Source: Lachnospiraceae bacterium (GTDB lineage: Bacteria > Bacillota_A > Clostridia > Lachnospirales > Lachnospiraceae). From it: 48,336 nucleotides of DNA. Positions within the stretch are counted from its first letter, which is position 1; each line of letters begins with the position of its first letter. The translations under genes and the position numbers were made by a program. The stretch covers positions 1 to 48,336 of the forward strand of contig JAEEXJ010000010.1 of assembly GCA_016291475.1 (NCBI GenBank), in the 5' to 3' direction. Below, piece by piece: positions 33,565-42,497 of the stretch. Under the pieces are notes generated by a model that saw only the letters and a program-made list of their open reading frames with translations, ran no database searches and had not been told where the DNA came from.

Positions 33565-33586
33565 AAGTTTTTTAGGAGGAAAACAG

Positions 33587-34846
33587 ATGTACAGACCTGA
33601 GGTTGCCCCTATGGGGTGGAACAGCTGGGATTGTTACGGGGCTGCCGTAACGGAAAAAGAAGTAAGGCAGAATGCGGAATTTATGGCTGCTCATCTGAAG
33701 CAGTACGGCTGGAATTATATTGTTGTGGATATCCAGTGGTATGAACCCGGAGCTACATCTCATGAGTACAGACCATTTGCGGATCTTTGCATGGATGAAT
33801 ACGGAAGGCTTATTCCCGCACCGGGCAGATTTCCCTCGGCGGCTGACGGAAAAGGTTTTGCTCCTTTGGCAGAGTACGTTCATTCACTTGGTCTTAAATT
33901 CGGCATACATATTATGAGAGGAATTCCCCGTCAGGCGGTTCATAAGAATCTTCCCGTGCTCGGAACCGATAAAACTGCCCGTGATGCTGCCAGGTTTAAC
34001 AGCATCTGTATGTGGAATCCCGATATGTACGGTGCTAAAGCTGATGAAATCGGAAGAGCATATTACGACTCCATTTTTAAACTCTATGCCGAGTGGGGCG
34101 TTGATTTCATAAAGTGTGATGATATATGCAGAGAACTTCCTCACGAAGAAGAGGAAATGAAGATGCTCTCTGCTTCACTTAATGCATGCGGAAGAGAGAT
34201 GGTGCTTTCACTTTCTCCCGGACCTGCTCTTATAGAAAAGGCGGAGCTTTATAAGCAGGTTGCCAATATGTGGCGTATAACCGATGATTTCTGGGATGAC
34301 TGGAAACTTCTGTATGCCATGTTTGAGCGCGCGGAAAAATGGAGTATACATGCGGGAGCCGGTCATTATCCCGATGCGGATATGCTGCCCATTGGTCCCA
34401 TCAAGCAAGACTATGATAAGAACAACCGTACCGCATTTTCGGAGGATGAACAGATCACCATGATGACTCTTTGGTCCATAATGCGTTCTCCTCTTATTAT
34501 CGGTGGTGAGATGACAGGGTTCGATGATTTTACCATGAAGCTTATCACCAATGAGGCTGTTCTTAAGATGCATGCCAATTCAAGAAATGCCCGTCAGATC
34601 TTTAGAAGAGATTTTGCGGGTAAAGAGTTCATTCTCTGGATGGCTGATGATTGTGAAGGCGGTAAATATCTGGCCGTGTTCAATGCATCGGATGAAAAAG
34701 GATCGGTAGAATTTGGACTTGAAGAACTGGAAGGACTTTTCGCAGATAGTAAAGCTACGGAGCTTTGGTCCGGAGAGAGCATATCTTTCGGAAATACCTT
34801 TGCTGTAGATGTACCTGCTCATGGAGCTAAGGTCTTCCGCGTTTGA
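33587..34846 (+). CDS. Alpha-galactosidase-like glycoside hydrolase family 27
   Basis: The 419-residue protein opens with the GH27 signature APMGWNSWDCYG (residues 7-18). DFIKCDD holds the likely nucleophile Asp178, and WRITDDFWDDW the likely acid/base Asp233 or Asp234. A C-terminal beta-sandwich of about 90 residues (from 330) completes the usual domain set. There is no signal peptide, so alpha-galactosides or related disaccharides would be hydrolysed inside the cell. GH27 also includes isomaltodextranases and beta-L-arabinopyranosidases; alpha-galactosidase is most likely. The ribosome binding site is TAGGAGGA; candidate operators lie upstream. Confidence 0.92.
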   Translation: MYRPEVAPMGWNSWDCYGAAVTEKEVRQNAEFMAAHLKQYGWNYIVVDIQWYEPGATSHEYRPFADLCMDEYGRLIPAPGRFPSAADGKGFAPLAEYVHSLGLKFGIHIMRGIPRQAVHKNLPVLGTDKTARDAARFNSICMWNPDMYGAKADEIGRAYYDSIFKLYAEWGVDFIKCDDICRELPHEEEEMKMLSASLNACGREMVLSLSPGPALIEKAELYKQVANMWRITDDFWDDWKLLYAMFERAEKWSIHAGAGHYPDADMLPIGPIKQDYDKNNRTAFSEDEQITMMTLWSIMRSPLIIGGEMTGFDDFTMKLITNEAVLKMHANSRNARQIFRRDFAGKEFILWMADDCEGGKYLAVFNASDEKGSVEFGLEELEGLFADSKATELWSGESISFGNTFAVDVPAHGAKVFRV

Positions 34847-34862
34847 AAGAGAGGATTGACTT

Positions 34863-35540
34863 ATGGCGTCATGGATGGTTCACCTCAGAATTGCGGATGA
34901 GTTGCTTAAGCATATAGATAATGTTGATGAAACCGCATTTGTTATGGGCAATATTGCACCTGACAGCGGAGTTCCGAGCGAGGATTGGAAAGAATACTAT
35001 CCGCCCAAGAACGTTTCACACTTTAAAACACGGCCTGATGATGAAACTTATTTTGATATAGATGCATATTGCAGAAAATATTTTAATGATGATCTGATAA
35101 AAGGATATTCACTCAAAGAGTATTCCTTTTTCCTCGGATACTATGTACATCTTCTTACGGATGTCAGATGGACGGAAACCGTATATGTGGATCTGCTGAA
35201 AAAACATCCTAAGGAATGTGCCGAAGATAAATATAAGCTCATCTGGTCCGCAAAGGCTGATTGGTATGATCTGGACTTCTTGTATCTTGAGCAGAATCCC
35301 GGATTTAAGGCGTTTTCCATATATGAGAATGCAGTCTGCTATGACAATGTTTTTATGGATCTTTTCAGCAGGGATGCTTTTGAAAACAGGCGACAATATA
35401 TATGCGGATTTTATCACAGTGACAATCATGGCGATCTGCACAGAGAGTATCATTACCTTACTCCCGAGCAGGCGGAAGACTTCGTTAAAACAACATCTCG
35501 CATGATCATGGATCAGGACAGCAGATTTTTTGACAGGTAA
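34863..35540 (+). CDS. Zinc-dependent phospholipase C-like protein
   Basis: The 225-residue helical protein begins MASWMVHLRIADELL and has GNIAPDSGVPSEDW near residue 29, NVSHFKTRP near 50 and FFLGYYVHLLTDVRW near 82. Together these give the His/Asp pattern of the zinc-dependent phospholipase C/S1-P1 nuclease-like fold (PF00882 group). There is no signal peptide, and family members of this type are largely uncharacterised. It follows the GH27 gene by 16 bp, likely as a second cistron. Confidence 0.75.
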   Translation: MASWMVHLRIADELLKHIDNVDETAFVMGNIAPDSGVPSEDWKEYYPPKNVSHFKTRPDDETYFDIDAYCRKYFNDDLIKGYSLKEYSFFLGYYVHLLTDVRWTETVYVDLLKKHPKECAEDKYKLIWSAKADWYDLDFLYLEQNPGFKAFSIYENAVCYDNVFMDLFSRDAFENRRQYICGFYHSDNHGDLHREYHYLTPEQAEDFVKTTSRMIMDQDSRFFDR

Positions 35541-35620
35541 AGATGCAATGCTGTCAGCCTGCCCGGAGTGAGAATAAGATAGTGAAAGCAGTCTGAATTG
35601 AACAGGTTAGAAATGATTAT

Positions 35621-35657
35621 TTCCTGTACCGCGGATAGTAGTGATCCGGGTACAGGA
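35621..35657. terminator. Stem-loop after the phospholipase C-like gene
   Basis: TTCCTGTACC and GGTACAGGAA form the outer stem, with an inner CGGAT/ATCCG after a bulge. On the + strand it is followed by A residues, not T, so as a terminator it would better suit - strand transcription. It probably marks the end of the GH27 transcript or is a regulatory palindrome for the next gene. Confidence 0.45.
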
Positions 35658-35728
35658 AAAAAATAATACTAAACAAGACATACAGTTGACTTGTTTTAAA
35701 CGGTAGGATGATCAGGAAAGGTGAGCAT

Positions 35729-36655
35729 ATGAAGATTGACCGGTTGATCGGAATATTATCGGTACTGCTGCAAAAGGAGATGGTAACGGCACCCGAACTT
35801 GCCGAGCACTTTGAAGTATCCCGAAGAACGATAGGCAGGGATATAGATGCGCTCTCAAAGGCCGGAATACCTATCCGTACCATGCAGGGAATCGGAGGCG
35901 GTATTTCAATCATGAATGGATACCGCATGGACAGAACTCTTCTTACATCCCGGGATATGCAGATGATCCTTGCCGGACTTCGAAGTCTTGACAGTGTTAG
36001 CGGAAGCGGCTATTACGGTCAGCTTATGGAAAAGATTCAGGCAGGATCTTCAGAGTTTATAAGCGGAAGAGATTCTGTTCTGATCGATCTGTCATCATGG
36101 TACAAATCGTCACTTGCACCCAAGATAGCGACCATACAGGATGCGATAGAAAACAGACATATACTAAGGTTCCATTATTATTCCCCGTCCGGAGAAAGTA
36201 ATCGATCCATTGAACCCTATTATGTAGTTTTCAAATGGACCAGCTGGTATGTATACGGATGGTGTCGCAAAAGAAAGGATTACCGCCTGTTTAAGCTAAA
36301 TCGTATGGACAGGGTAAGAGAGACCGATATTGTATTTACCTGCAGAAAGGCACCGGTACCGGAGCTTGGAACTGAATTTGCATTTCCCAGAAATATCATA
36401 CTCAAGGCATTATTTGAGCCGGATATGAAATGGAGACTTGTTGAAGAGTTTGGTCCCGGATGCTATGAGGAACAGGATGATGGCAGACTGCTTCTTACCA
36501 GAGACTACAAAGATATGGATAATCTGACTATGTGGATGCTAACCTTCGGAAGCAAAGTGGAGGTTCTTGAACCTGCACAGCTGCGTGAGAACCTTAAGTC
36601 GATTGCAGAATCAATGATCAAAATGTATGGAGGAAAGAAAAATGTCAGAAATTGA
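35729..36655 (+). CDS. WYL-domain transcriptional regulator (YafY-like)
   Basis: ATG 35729, behind AAAGGTGAG, gives 308 residues. An N-terminal HTH_11 domain (residues 1-55, LLQKEMVTAPELAEHFEVSR, RTIGRDIDALSKAGIPI) is followed by a WYL domain (about 140-215) with HYYSPSGESNRSIEPYYVVF and WTSWYVYGWCRKRKDYRLFKL. A C-terminal WCX extension completes it. WYL domains sense nucleic acid or nucleotide ligands. The gene overlaps the RidA-like gene by 14 bp, and the YjbR gene follows, so it probably regulates its own small operon. Confidence 0.93.
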   Translation: MKIDRLIGILSVLLQKEMVTAPELAEHFEVSRRTIGRDIDALSKAGIPIRTMQGIGGGISIMNGYRMDRTLLTSRDMQMILAGLRSLDSVSGSGYYGQLMEKIQAGSSEFISGRDSVLIDLSSWYKSSLAPKIATIQDAIENRHILRFHYYSPSGESNRSIEPYYVVFKWTSWYVYGWCRKRKDYRLFKLNRMDRVRETDIVFTCRKAPVPELGTEFAFPRNIILKALFEPDMKWRLVEEFGPGCYEEQDDGRLLLTRDYKDMDNLTMWMLTFGSKVEVLEPAQLRENLKSIAESMIKMYGGKKNVRN

Positions 36656-37010
36656 AAGATATGATGTTAGCAAGGAGTGGGCACATTCAGGTATAATAAA
36701 GGCTGGGGATTACTGTTTCCTGAGTTATTGCGTAGGAAATATCGGCGGAACCATTGAGGAACAGATAAACGGTGCGTTTGATCAAATGGAGCAGAGACTG
36801 GCGCTTGTCGGACTAACTCTTGAAAATGTGGTTCAAATGGATTGTCTTTTCAGAGATGTTTGGAATATTCCGGTGATGGAAAAGATTATCAAGGAAAGAT
36901 TTGACGGAAAGTATCCCGTGCGTAAATCCATTCAGACCGAGTTTGCTCATGTAGGCGGAAAAGAGGGACTTCAGTTTCAGGCAGATGCCGTTGCTTACTG
37001 TGGTAAATGA
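36642..37010 (+). CDS. RidA/YjgF-family protein
   Basis: ATG 36642, behind AGGAAAG, starts within the WYL gene and gives 122 residues, the normal RidA size. Family features include GNIGGTIEEQINGAFDQME, the LENVVQMDCLFRD strand, and PVRKSIQTEF with the arginine that salt-bridges to the substrate carboxylate in RidA. RidA deaminates reactive enamine/imine intermediates such as 2-aminoacrylate. Sequence departs from canonical RidA near the active site, so a subfamily with other chemistry is possible. Confidence 0.88.
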   Translation: MSEIERYDVSKEWAHSGIIKAGDYCFLSYCVGNIGGTIEEQINGAFDQMEQRLALVGLTLENVVQMDCLFRDVWNIPVMEKIIKERFDGKYPVRKSIQTEFAHVGGKEGLQFQADAVAYCGK

Positions 37011-37031
37011 ATCATTTAGGAGATATATCTG

Positions 37032-37397
37032 ATGAAGTACAAGTGGATAGATGAATACCTGCTGGAAAAGCCCGGAGTGACTAAGGATCTGCAAAAGGAT
37101 TGGAACTGGATACGTTATCATATCGGCGGAAAAATGTTTGCGGCAGTATGTCTGGATGATAATGACAAACCATATTACATCACGTTGAAATTGGAGCCTG
37201 TGGAAGGTGATTTCTGGCGCAGGCAGTATGAGGATATAATCCCCGGATACTATATGAATAAAGTTCATTGGAATTCGGTAAAAGCAGATGGCAATGTTCC
37301 GGATGATGTACTGAAGGATATTCTTGATAAGGCATACAAAATAGTCCTCGGAAGTCTCAGTAAGAAGAAACAGAAGGAAATTTCAGAAGAAAGATAA
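37032..37397 (+). CDS. MmcQ/YjbR-family protein
   Basis: The 121-residue protein has the YjbR fold: MKYKWIDEYLLEKPGVTKDL, a core with KMFAAVCLDDNDKPYYITLK, and the family signature IPGYYMNKVHWNSV near residues 73-86. YjbR proteins bind DNA in a CyaY-like fold but their role is unknown. It lies 21 bp after the RidA-like gene with GGAGATAT as ribosome binding site. Confidence 0.9.
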   Translation: MKYKWIDEYLLEKPGVTKDLQKDWNWIRYHIGGKMFAAVCLDDNDKPYYITLKLEPVEGDFWRRQYEDIIPGYYMNKVHWNSVKADGNVPDDVLKDILDKAYKIVLGSLSKKKQKEISEER

Positions 37398-37544
37398 ACA
37401 GGAAATATATGATCTTCATTTAAGCACTGAAAATTGAAGATATCAGGCAAATGAGTTATATTTGAAAACGAAATACCGTGTAGTTTTATGATATGCTGCC
37501 GGCAAGGTGGAAAAGTGATCTGCAGAGATGGGGCACTATTCGAA

Positions 37545-37910
37545 ATGGAATTAAAGAAGATAGATCATAATTTAACCGTATGTAAAGTTCAGAATGTTAC
37601 TGATATAGATTTGAGCCGTGATTTCTATTTTGTCGGAAGGACGGACGAAGAAATCTCTCTTGTATGTAAAACGGAAGACACTCCGGAAAATACATTGGAA
37701 CGGGATGATGGCTGGCGTGCTTTTCGAATACAGGGAGTTTTGGATTTTTCGCTCATCGGGATCCTTTCGAAACTGTCCGGGATTCTTGCTGATAACGATA
37801 TCGGGATTTTTGCGGTATCCACTTTCAATACCGACTATATACTTGTCAAAGAGTTTAATTATGCAAAAGCTTTATCCGTGTTATCGGATGAAGGGTATAA
37901 GGTTGTCTGA
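37545..37910 (+). CDS. ACT-domain protein
   Basis: ATG 37545 is taken as start because MELKKIDHNLTVCKV is the usual beginning; the frame is open back to 37488. The 121-residue product has two beta-alpha-beta parts, the second being the ACT segment FSLIGILSKLSGILADNDIG followed by IFAVSTFNTDYILVKE. This resembles the CASTOR-like small ACT proteins that bind amino acids. The bound amino acid is unknown. The ribosome binding site is weak. Confidence 0.82.
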   Translation: MELKKIDHNLTVCKVQNVTDIDLSRDFYFVGRTDEEISLVCKTEDTPENTLERDDGWRAFRIQGVLDFSLIGILSKLSGILADNDIGIFAVSTFNTDYILVKEFNYAKALSVLSDEGYKVV

Positions 37911-37937
37911 GTAAAACAGGATAGGAGAATCCGGAAT

Positions 37938-39077
37938 ATGAATTCAATTTTGATATCCACAGATTTCGTAGCCTCCCTTTTTATCGTCGTCATTATTATC
38001 GGTTTATATGAGATCCCCGCAGAGGCAATAAAAGCGACCAGGCATTTTAGGCGTTGCATGTGGATCGTGTTTATCGGGCTGATAATTGAGTGCCTTGCAA
38101 TGATCTTGGATGGGAAGGAAAAAATGTCATTTTTGCTCCTTCTTCTTAATTATGCAGGATATGTTTTACTGGATCTTTTGACAATCATCTATTCCTTCTA
38201 TTTGAATTACCTGATCGAGGAAAGTGAAAGACGTTTCACCAAAGTACAGGCGAATGTGATCACCTGTTTGTTATCGATTGATATCTGTATTCTGACTGTC
38301 GGTATGTTCACCGGAAAATTATTTACCGTAACGAACGGATATTTGACCTATGGTCCATGGTCAGACTTTAAGGGATTGATATGTGGTCTGTGTTTCTTTG
38401 CCATGTGCCTGCTTTATTTGTTTAAGTATAAGGCGTTCAGGATCAGAAGTAAATTTTTTGTAGTGCTGATAGTGGTTGTTCCGTTGGCAGCTACCATAAT
38501 CGGATACATTTATCCAAACTCCGGATTCGGTTTTCTTGGTGCGGCAGTATCAATGAATGTCGTATATGTAATATTGGAATCCAAGATTATTGCGGAATCC
38601 TGTGCGAATGCAAAAATGTATAATGAGATATCCGAAAAGGATCTGCTTACCGGCTTGAAGAATCGAAGAGGCTATCAGAAAGTGATTGATGGGATAGCTG
38701 ATGATGATCGTATCGGAATTGTATTTGCCGATGCCAATTCTCTGAAAGAAGTTAATGATACCCAAGGACATGAAGCAGGTGATAGACTGATCATACGTAT
38801 TGCCAATATACTTAAGGATGCTGTGCCTGATTGGACTGTTTGCAGGATCAGCGGAGATGAGTTTGTCTGTATTAAGAAAAATCCCGATACGAATAAATTT
38901 ACAGAAATGATGACAAATCTTGAGGAGATCTTTCGGGCGAACGATCGAGTTGCAGCTTTCGGTTATGAAACCGGCTCAGGAAAAGATGTTTACTCTGTTA
39001 TTAAATCTGCAGAGAAGAAGATGTACTCTGACAAACATATATACTATATGGAAACCGGAAAGGACAGACGTCGCTGA
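37938..39077 (+). CDS. Membrane GGDEF-domain protein, probable diguanylate cyclase
   Basis: The 379-residue protein has about six to seven membrane helices in residues 8-220 (a sensor module) and a GGDEF domain after residue 230. Family motifs are LTGLKNRRGYQKV, FADANSLKEVNDTQGHEAGD and CRISGDEFVCI, the last with Ser in the first position of the GGDEF loop. SGDEF variants are often active. The RxxD inhibitory site five residues before the loop is missing, so product inhibition is not expected. It would make cyclic-di-GMP at the membrane, and the HD-GYP-like protein at 11.2-13.0 kb could degrade it. Confidence 0.9.
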   Translation: MNSILISTDFVASLFIVVIIIGLYEIPAEAIKATRHFRRCMWIVFIGLIIECLAMILDGKEKMSFLLLLLNYAGYVLLDLLTIIYSFYLNYLIEESERRFTKVQANVITCLLSIDICILTVGMFTGKLFTVTNGYLTYGPWSDFKGLICGLCFFAMCLLYLFKYKAFRIRSKFFVVLIVVVPLAATIIGYIYPNSGFGFLGAAVSMNVVYVILESKIIAESCANAKMYNEISEKDLLTGLKNRRGYQKVIDGIADDDRIGIVFADANSLKEVNDTQGHEAGDRLIIRIANILKDAVPDWTVCRISGDEFVCIKKNPDTNKFTEMMTNLEEIFRANDRVAAFGYETGSGKDVYSVIKSAEKKMYSDKHIYYMETGKDRRR

Positions 39078-39217
39078 AATATAGGTGATATGACATCGCC
39101 GGAGGATTTTGCCGAGCATTTAAAAAATTATTAGAACCTGACAAATCTTCGCAAACGTGGAAATGTTACTTTTTTGATGCCGGGTCATAATGTACGTGTA
39201 AGCCGGAGGAAGAAAGC

Positions 39218-40105
39218 ATGGAATGGATTGAAGCATTACAAAAAGCTATCACGTATATGGAAGAGCATCTACTCGAGGAGATCAACTATGAAGACGTAGC
39301 GAAGCAGGTGCACACGTCGAGCTACGAGTTTCACAGGGCTTTCAGTTTCGTGACGGGAATGACGGCCAACGCGTATATCCGAAACCGCCGCTTGTCTTTG
39401 GCGGGAAAAGAAATCGTTGAGACCGATGCCAAGATTACCGATCTGGCGATGAAGTATGGCTACGAGACACCGGAAAGCTTTACCAAAGCGTTCACACGTT
39501 TTCATGGTGTTGCACCCAAAACAGCCAGAACAGAAGCCTGCAAACTGACGCTTTTTAATCCGCTTACGATTACTATTTCTGTGAAAGGTGGTAAGAGTAT
39601 GGATTATCGTATAGTTCAGACAAAAAAGAAGAGATTTATCGCATTGGTAAGAGAGTTTAGCAACGTGATCATTAACGATGAAGCCAACCACGATGTGGCG
39701 GACTTCTGGGGTGAATGCAACAGTAAACAGATGCTTTCTCCGATCTGGATGTTGAGAGAGGACGGAAAGCGCGATCTTTACGGACTTTGCAGCCCGACGA
39801 CAGAAGGAAAAGACACCTTCGAATATGGCATAGGGATTATTATTGATGAGGATACCGCTGAGTTTGATCAGGCGGAATTGGAAAAGAAAGGTTTTAGGAT
39901 CTGGGACGTCAATTCGGGGACCTATGTAGTTTTTGACTGTGTGGGTGAGAACGGAGACTGTATCACCAAGACCTGGTCGATGTTCTATAAGGAGTTTTTG
40001 CCTCAGATGGGATACGAAGCCTCGGAGGAGACGGATTACGAACTGTATTTTGATGGAACCCGTCCGGAAGTATTTTGCGAACTGTGGATTCCTATCAAAA
40101 AGTAA
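39218..40105 (+). CDS. AraC-family regulator with GyrI-like effector domain
   Basis: The 295-residue protein has two N-terminal AraC helix-turn-helix motifs: MEEHLLEEINYEDVAKQVHTSSYEFHRAF split near residue 30, and ITDLAMKYGYETPESFTKAF with FHGVAPKTAR near residues 65-95. The GyrI-like/bacterial effector-binding fold follows from about residue 126 (MDYRIVQTKKKRFIALVREF). Such regulators (Rob, SoxS-like with GyrI domain) bind hydrophobic drugs or peptides. The target genes are not evident, since a terminator follows. Confidence 0.93.
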   Translation: MEWIEALQKAITYMEEHLLEEINYEDVAKQVHTSSYEFHRAFSFVTGMTANAYIRNRRLSLAGKEIVETDAKITDLAMKYGYETPESFTKAFTRFHGVAPKTARTEACKLTLFNPLTITISVKGGKSMDYRIVQTKKKRFIALVREFSNVIINDEANHDVADFWGECNSKQMLSPIWMLREDGKRDLYGLCSPTTEGKDTFEYGIGIIIDEDTAEFDQAELEKKGFRIWDVNSGTYVVFDCVGENGDCITKTWSMFYKEFLPQMGYEASEETDYELYFDGTRPEVFCELWIPIKK

Positions 40106-40131
40106 CCGGTATAATGTGGAAATATTACCCG

Positions 40132-40161
40132 GAGCCCCGGCAATTGAGCCGAGGCTCTTTT
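40132..40161 (+). terminator. Terminator after the AraC-like gene
   Basis: GAGCC and GGCTC form the outer stem and CCGGC with GCC the inner part around AATTGA, followed by TTTTA. It is imperfect but well placed. Confidence 0.7.
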
Positions 40162-40258
40162 ATGGTTTGAATCAAATAAATCCTTATATTCTGCTGAGGG
40201 TATTTTACGATATAATCGTTATGTAGCATATTTTCAGCTGATACATTGGAGCGACTAT

Positions 40259-41008
40259 ATGAACGCATTGATAATAGGCGGGAGCGGCGGACTGAGCAGC
40301 GTAGTAGCCAAACTTGCGATGAAAGAGTACCGGGTATGGACGCTTACAAGAGGGAATCGTGAGGTTCCGGATGGTGTGGTCTCCGTCATAGCTGACAGAA
40401 ATGATCCGGAAGAATTAAGACAGGCACTTGGAGCACAAAATGTCAGATGGGATGTTGTGATCGACTGTATCTGCATGAATCGTGAACATGCGGAAGCTGA
40501 TCTTGAGATATTACCTGAGTTTACGGACAGGCTTGTTGTGGTTTCCACAGACTCGGTCTATGACGGCAGGTATAAGAAAATACCGGAAAATGAGGACGGA
40601 ATCTGCGTAAACGAAACCGGAAGCAGCGGTGAATGCACATATGCCGGCAATAAAAGGCATATGGAAGAGGTGTTTATCCATGATATGAATACCGGGAATT
40701 CAGGATTGAAGATTACAATCTTCAGACCCGGACATATCTACGGTCCGGGATTTATGCTTGGATGTTTTCCGGAACACAGCAGACAAAAAGAATTACCTGA
40801 ACTGATACTTAAAGGAGTGCCGATACGATTGGTTGGAATGGGGACTTATATCATACATCCGATCTATGTAGATGATCTTGCGATGGCGCTTATAGATTGT
40901 GCAAAGAACGAAAAGACCTTCCAAAAAGTGTTTTGCATAGGCGGACCTGAGGCGGTAGAAAACAAAACGTATTATGAAATTATCGCAGAGTGCCTTGGGG
41001 TGGGATAG
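40259..41008 (+). CDS. NAD-dependent epimerase/dehydratase (extended SDR), short
   Basis: The 249-residue protein begins MNALIIGGSGGLSSVVAKLA, a Rossmann dinucleotide-binding motif. Ser in VVSTDSVYD and YAGNKRHMEE (Tyr-x3-Lys) supply the SDR catalytic residues, and FRPGHIYGPG and HPIYVDDLA are further family motifs. It stops at ECLGVG near the position where relatives usually continue for about 50 residues with a substrate-binding tail. A terminator follows at once. It could be a truncated gene or a short subgroup; the core is intact. Confidence 0.85.
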   Translation: MNALIIGGSGGLSSVVAKLAMKEYRVWTLTRGNREVPDGVVSVIADRNDPEELRQALGAQNVRWDVVIDCICMNREHAEADLEILPEFTDRLVVVSTDSVYDGRYKKIPENEDGICVNETGSSGECTYAGNKRHMEEVFIHDMNTGNSGLKITIFRPGHIYGPGFMLGCFPEHSRQKELPELILKGVPIRLVGMGTYIIHPIYVDDLAMALIDCAKNEKTFQKVFCIGGPEAVENKTYYEIIAECLGVG

Positions 41009-41014
41009 ACACAC

Positions 41015-41051
41015 AGCACTCTTGAGACCGATCAGTCTTTAGGGTGCTTTT
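41015..41051 (+). terminator. Terminator after the epimerase gene
   Basis: AGCACTCT pairs with AGGGTGCT (one wobble), with an inner AGAC/GTCT stem, and four T residues follow. It lies seven bases after the stop codon. Confidence 0.8.
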
Positions 41052-41193
41052 CTCCGATTTGAAGCAATTGTCTAATACTGTTTCTATCCGGACCGTGTTT
41101 GCATTTTCCGTACCTTTATTTGCAACATCCGTCCATATATATGGAACCGACCGGATCATCGTGATAGATTTACGATGAAACGGAGGTGCTGCA

Positions 41194-42090
41194 ATGAAAA
41201 GCAAATGGATGTCGGATAAATATCTTGTCATGTTTTTTGGTCTCACCCTTGCATGGACATGGATCTGCGGATTCATCCCGGTCATATTCGGGTTTACAGG
41301 TACGGGATCCGGAACCTTTATCTTTTATTTCGGAGGAGGCGCTCCCTCTGTCATAGCACTTTTTCTGGTCTTTCTGACGTATCCCGGGGATAAAAGGAAA
41401 GACTATTTCAGAAGGTGTTTCAGTTTAAGACAGGCCGGATGGAAATGGCCGCTCATTACGATAGCGGTATTTACGGTATTATCTTCAGTAAGCGTATATT
41501 TGGGAGTCCGCCTGCTTGGTTTTGATATGCCGACAATGGATTATGTTAAAGCAGTGGACGCCAATCCGCTGATTTTTCCGCTGGTAATACTCATCTCACT
41601 GATCTCCGGTCCTCTCAATGAAGAGTTTGGCTGGAGAGGGTATGCACTCGACAGACTGATGGCGAAGTTCGGCTTCCTCAATGGTTCTCTGATACTGGGG
41701 TTCGTCTGGGCTATATGGCATCTTCCCTGGTACTTTACACCGGGACAGGCACAGTATGCTCTGCTGAGGGATTCGGTTTTCCATGCGGTGATGTTTATTC
41801 CCAGCGTTATGATGCTTAGCGTCTTCGTATCCTTCGTATATGTTAAGACGAAACGCAGCATTCTTGCGGGAGCGATGGTGCATATGTTCAGCAATCTGAT
41901 CGGAAGTCAGTTGTTGGCTTCATATACAACCGGTATCAGTATGCTGATTAGATATACGAATATGCTGTTCTTCCTGGGGGTGATCGTCTATGCGGCGAGT
42001 TCACATTCGTTCAGTGAAGAGACGGCGGAAGTTATAAATGAAATAAGGAAGCAGGGAAAAACAAGTGCAGATTGTAACAAGACAAGTTGA
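41194..42090 (+). CDS. CPBP-family intramembrane metalloprotease (second copy)
   Basis: The 298-residue membrane protein has CPBP motifs: Glu143-Glu144 with Arg148 in NEEFGWRGYALD, His176 in WAIWHLPWYF, and AMVHMFSNLIGS near residue 228. It is not a close copy of the protease at 8.8 kb, but belongs to the same family. It is followed by an overlapping LytTR gene (26 bp) and DUF3021 gene. LytTR-linked CPBP proteases are typical of bacteriocin or peptide signalling loci, so processing or immunity is plausible. Start ATG 41194 follows GGAGGTGCTGC. Confidence 0.92.
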   Translation: MKSKWMSDKYLVMFFGLTLAWTWICGFIPVIFGFTGTGSGTFIFYFGGGAPSVIALFLVFLTYPGDKRKDYFRRCFSLRQAGWKWPLITIAVFTVLSSVSVYLGVRLLGFDMPTMDYVKAVDANPLIFPLVILISLISGPLNEEFGWRGYALDRLMAKFGFLNGSLILGFVWAIWHLPWYFTPGQAQYALLRDSVFHAVMFIPSVMMLSVFVSFVYVKTKRSILAGAMVHMFSNLIGSQLLASYTTGISMLIRYTNMLFFLGVIVYAASSHSFSEETAEVINEIRKQGKTSADCNKTS

Positions 42091-42493
42091 GGATAAACCT
42101 CTTACAGTGACAATCGAATATCCTGAACTCACGGAATCGGTAAAGGGACTTGTTGACAGGATCAGAAGCCTGGATGTCAGTTTCAGTGTCTCTTCCGATG
42201 ACGGACTGACGCGGATTTCAATATCCGATGTTTACTATATTGAAAATATAGACAGAAAAGTGTTTCTTTATACCAAAAAAGATGTCTACAGGATCAGTGC
42301 GCCTATGAGTGAAATAGAGGAACTTGCTAAGGAATCGGACCTCGTTAGAATCTCCAAGATATGCATTATGAACACGTCTCATCTGGCCGGGATCAGACAG
42401 CTTAAGAACAGTCACCTCGAGGCAACACTTGATAACGGTGAGAAACTCATAGTATCGCGCAGATATCTGTCCGAAATAAAACGGAGGTTCTGA
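42065..42493 (+). CDS. LytTR-domain DNA-binding regulator
   Basis: The 142-residue protein starts at GTG 42065 inside the protease gene. About 45 N-terminal residues precede a complete LytTR domain: ISISDVYYIENIDRKVFLYTKKDVYRI, then LVRISKICIMNTSHLAGI and ANLDNGEK-like (ATLDNGEKLIVSRRYLSEIKRR). There is no receiver domain, so it is not a classical response regulator; stand-alone LytTR proteins are often controlled by a membrane partner. The partner is probably the DUF3021 protein encoded directly after. Confidence 0.92.
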   Translation: MQIVTRQVEDKPLTVTIEYPELTESVKGLVDRIRSLDVSFSVSSDDGLTRISISDVYYIENIDRKVFLYTKKDVYRISAPMSEIEELAKESDLVRISKICIMNTSHLAGIRQLKNSHLEATLDNGEKLIVSRRYLSEIKRRF

Positions 42494-42497
42494 GGAA

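Noticed and set aside
35621..35657. Strong + strand terminator
   Set aside because: The stem is good but A residues, not T, follow on the + strand. I kept it only as a low-confidence stem-loop.
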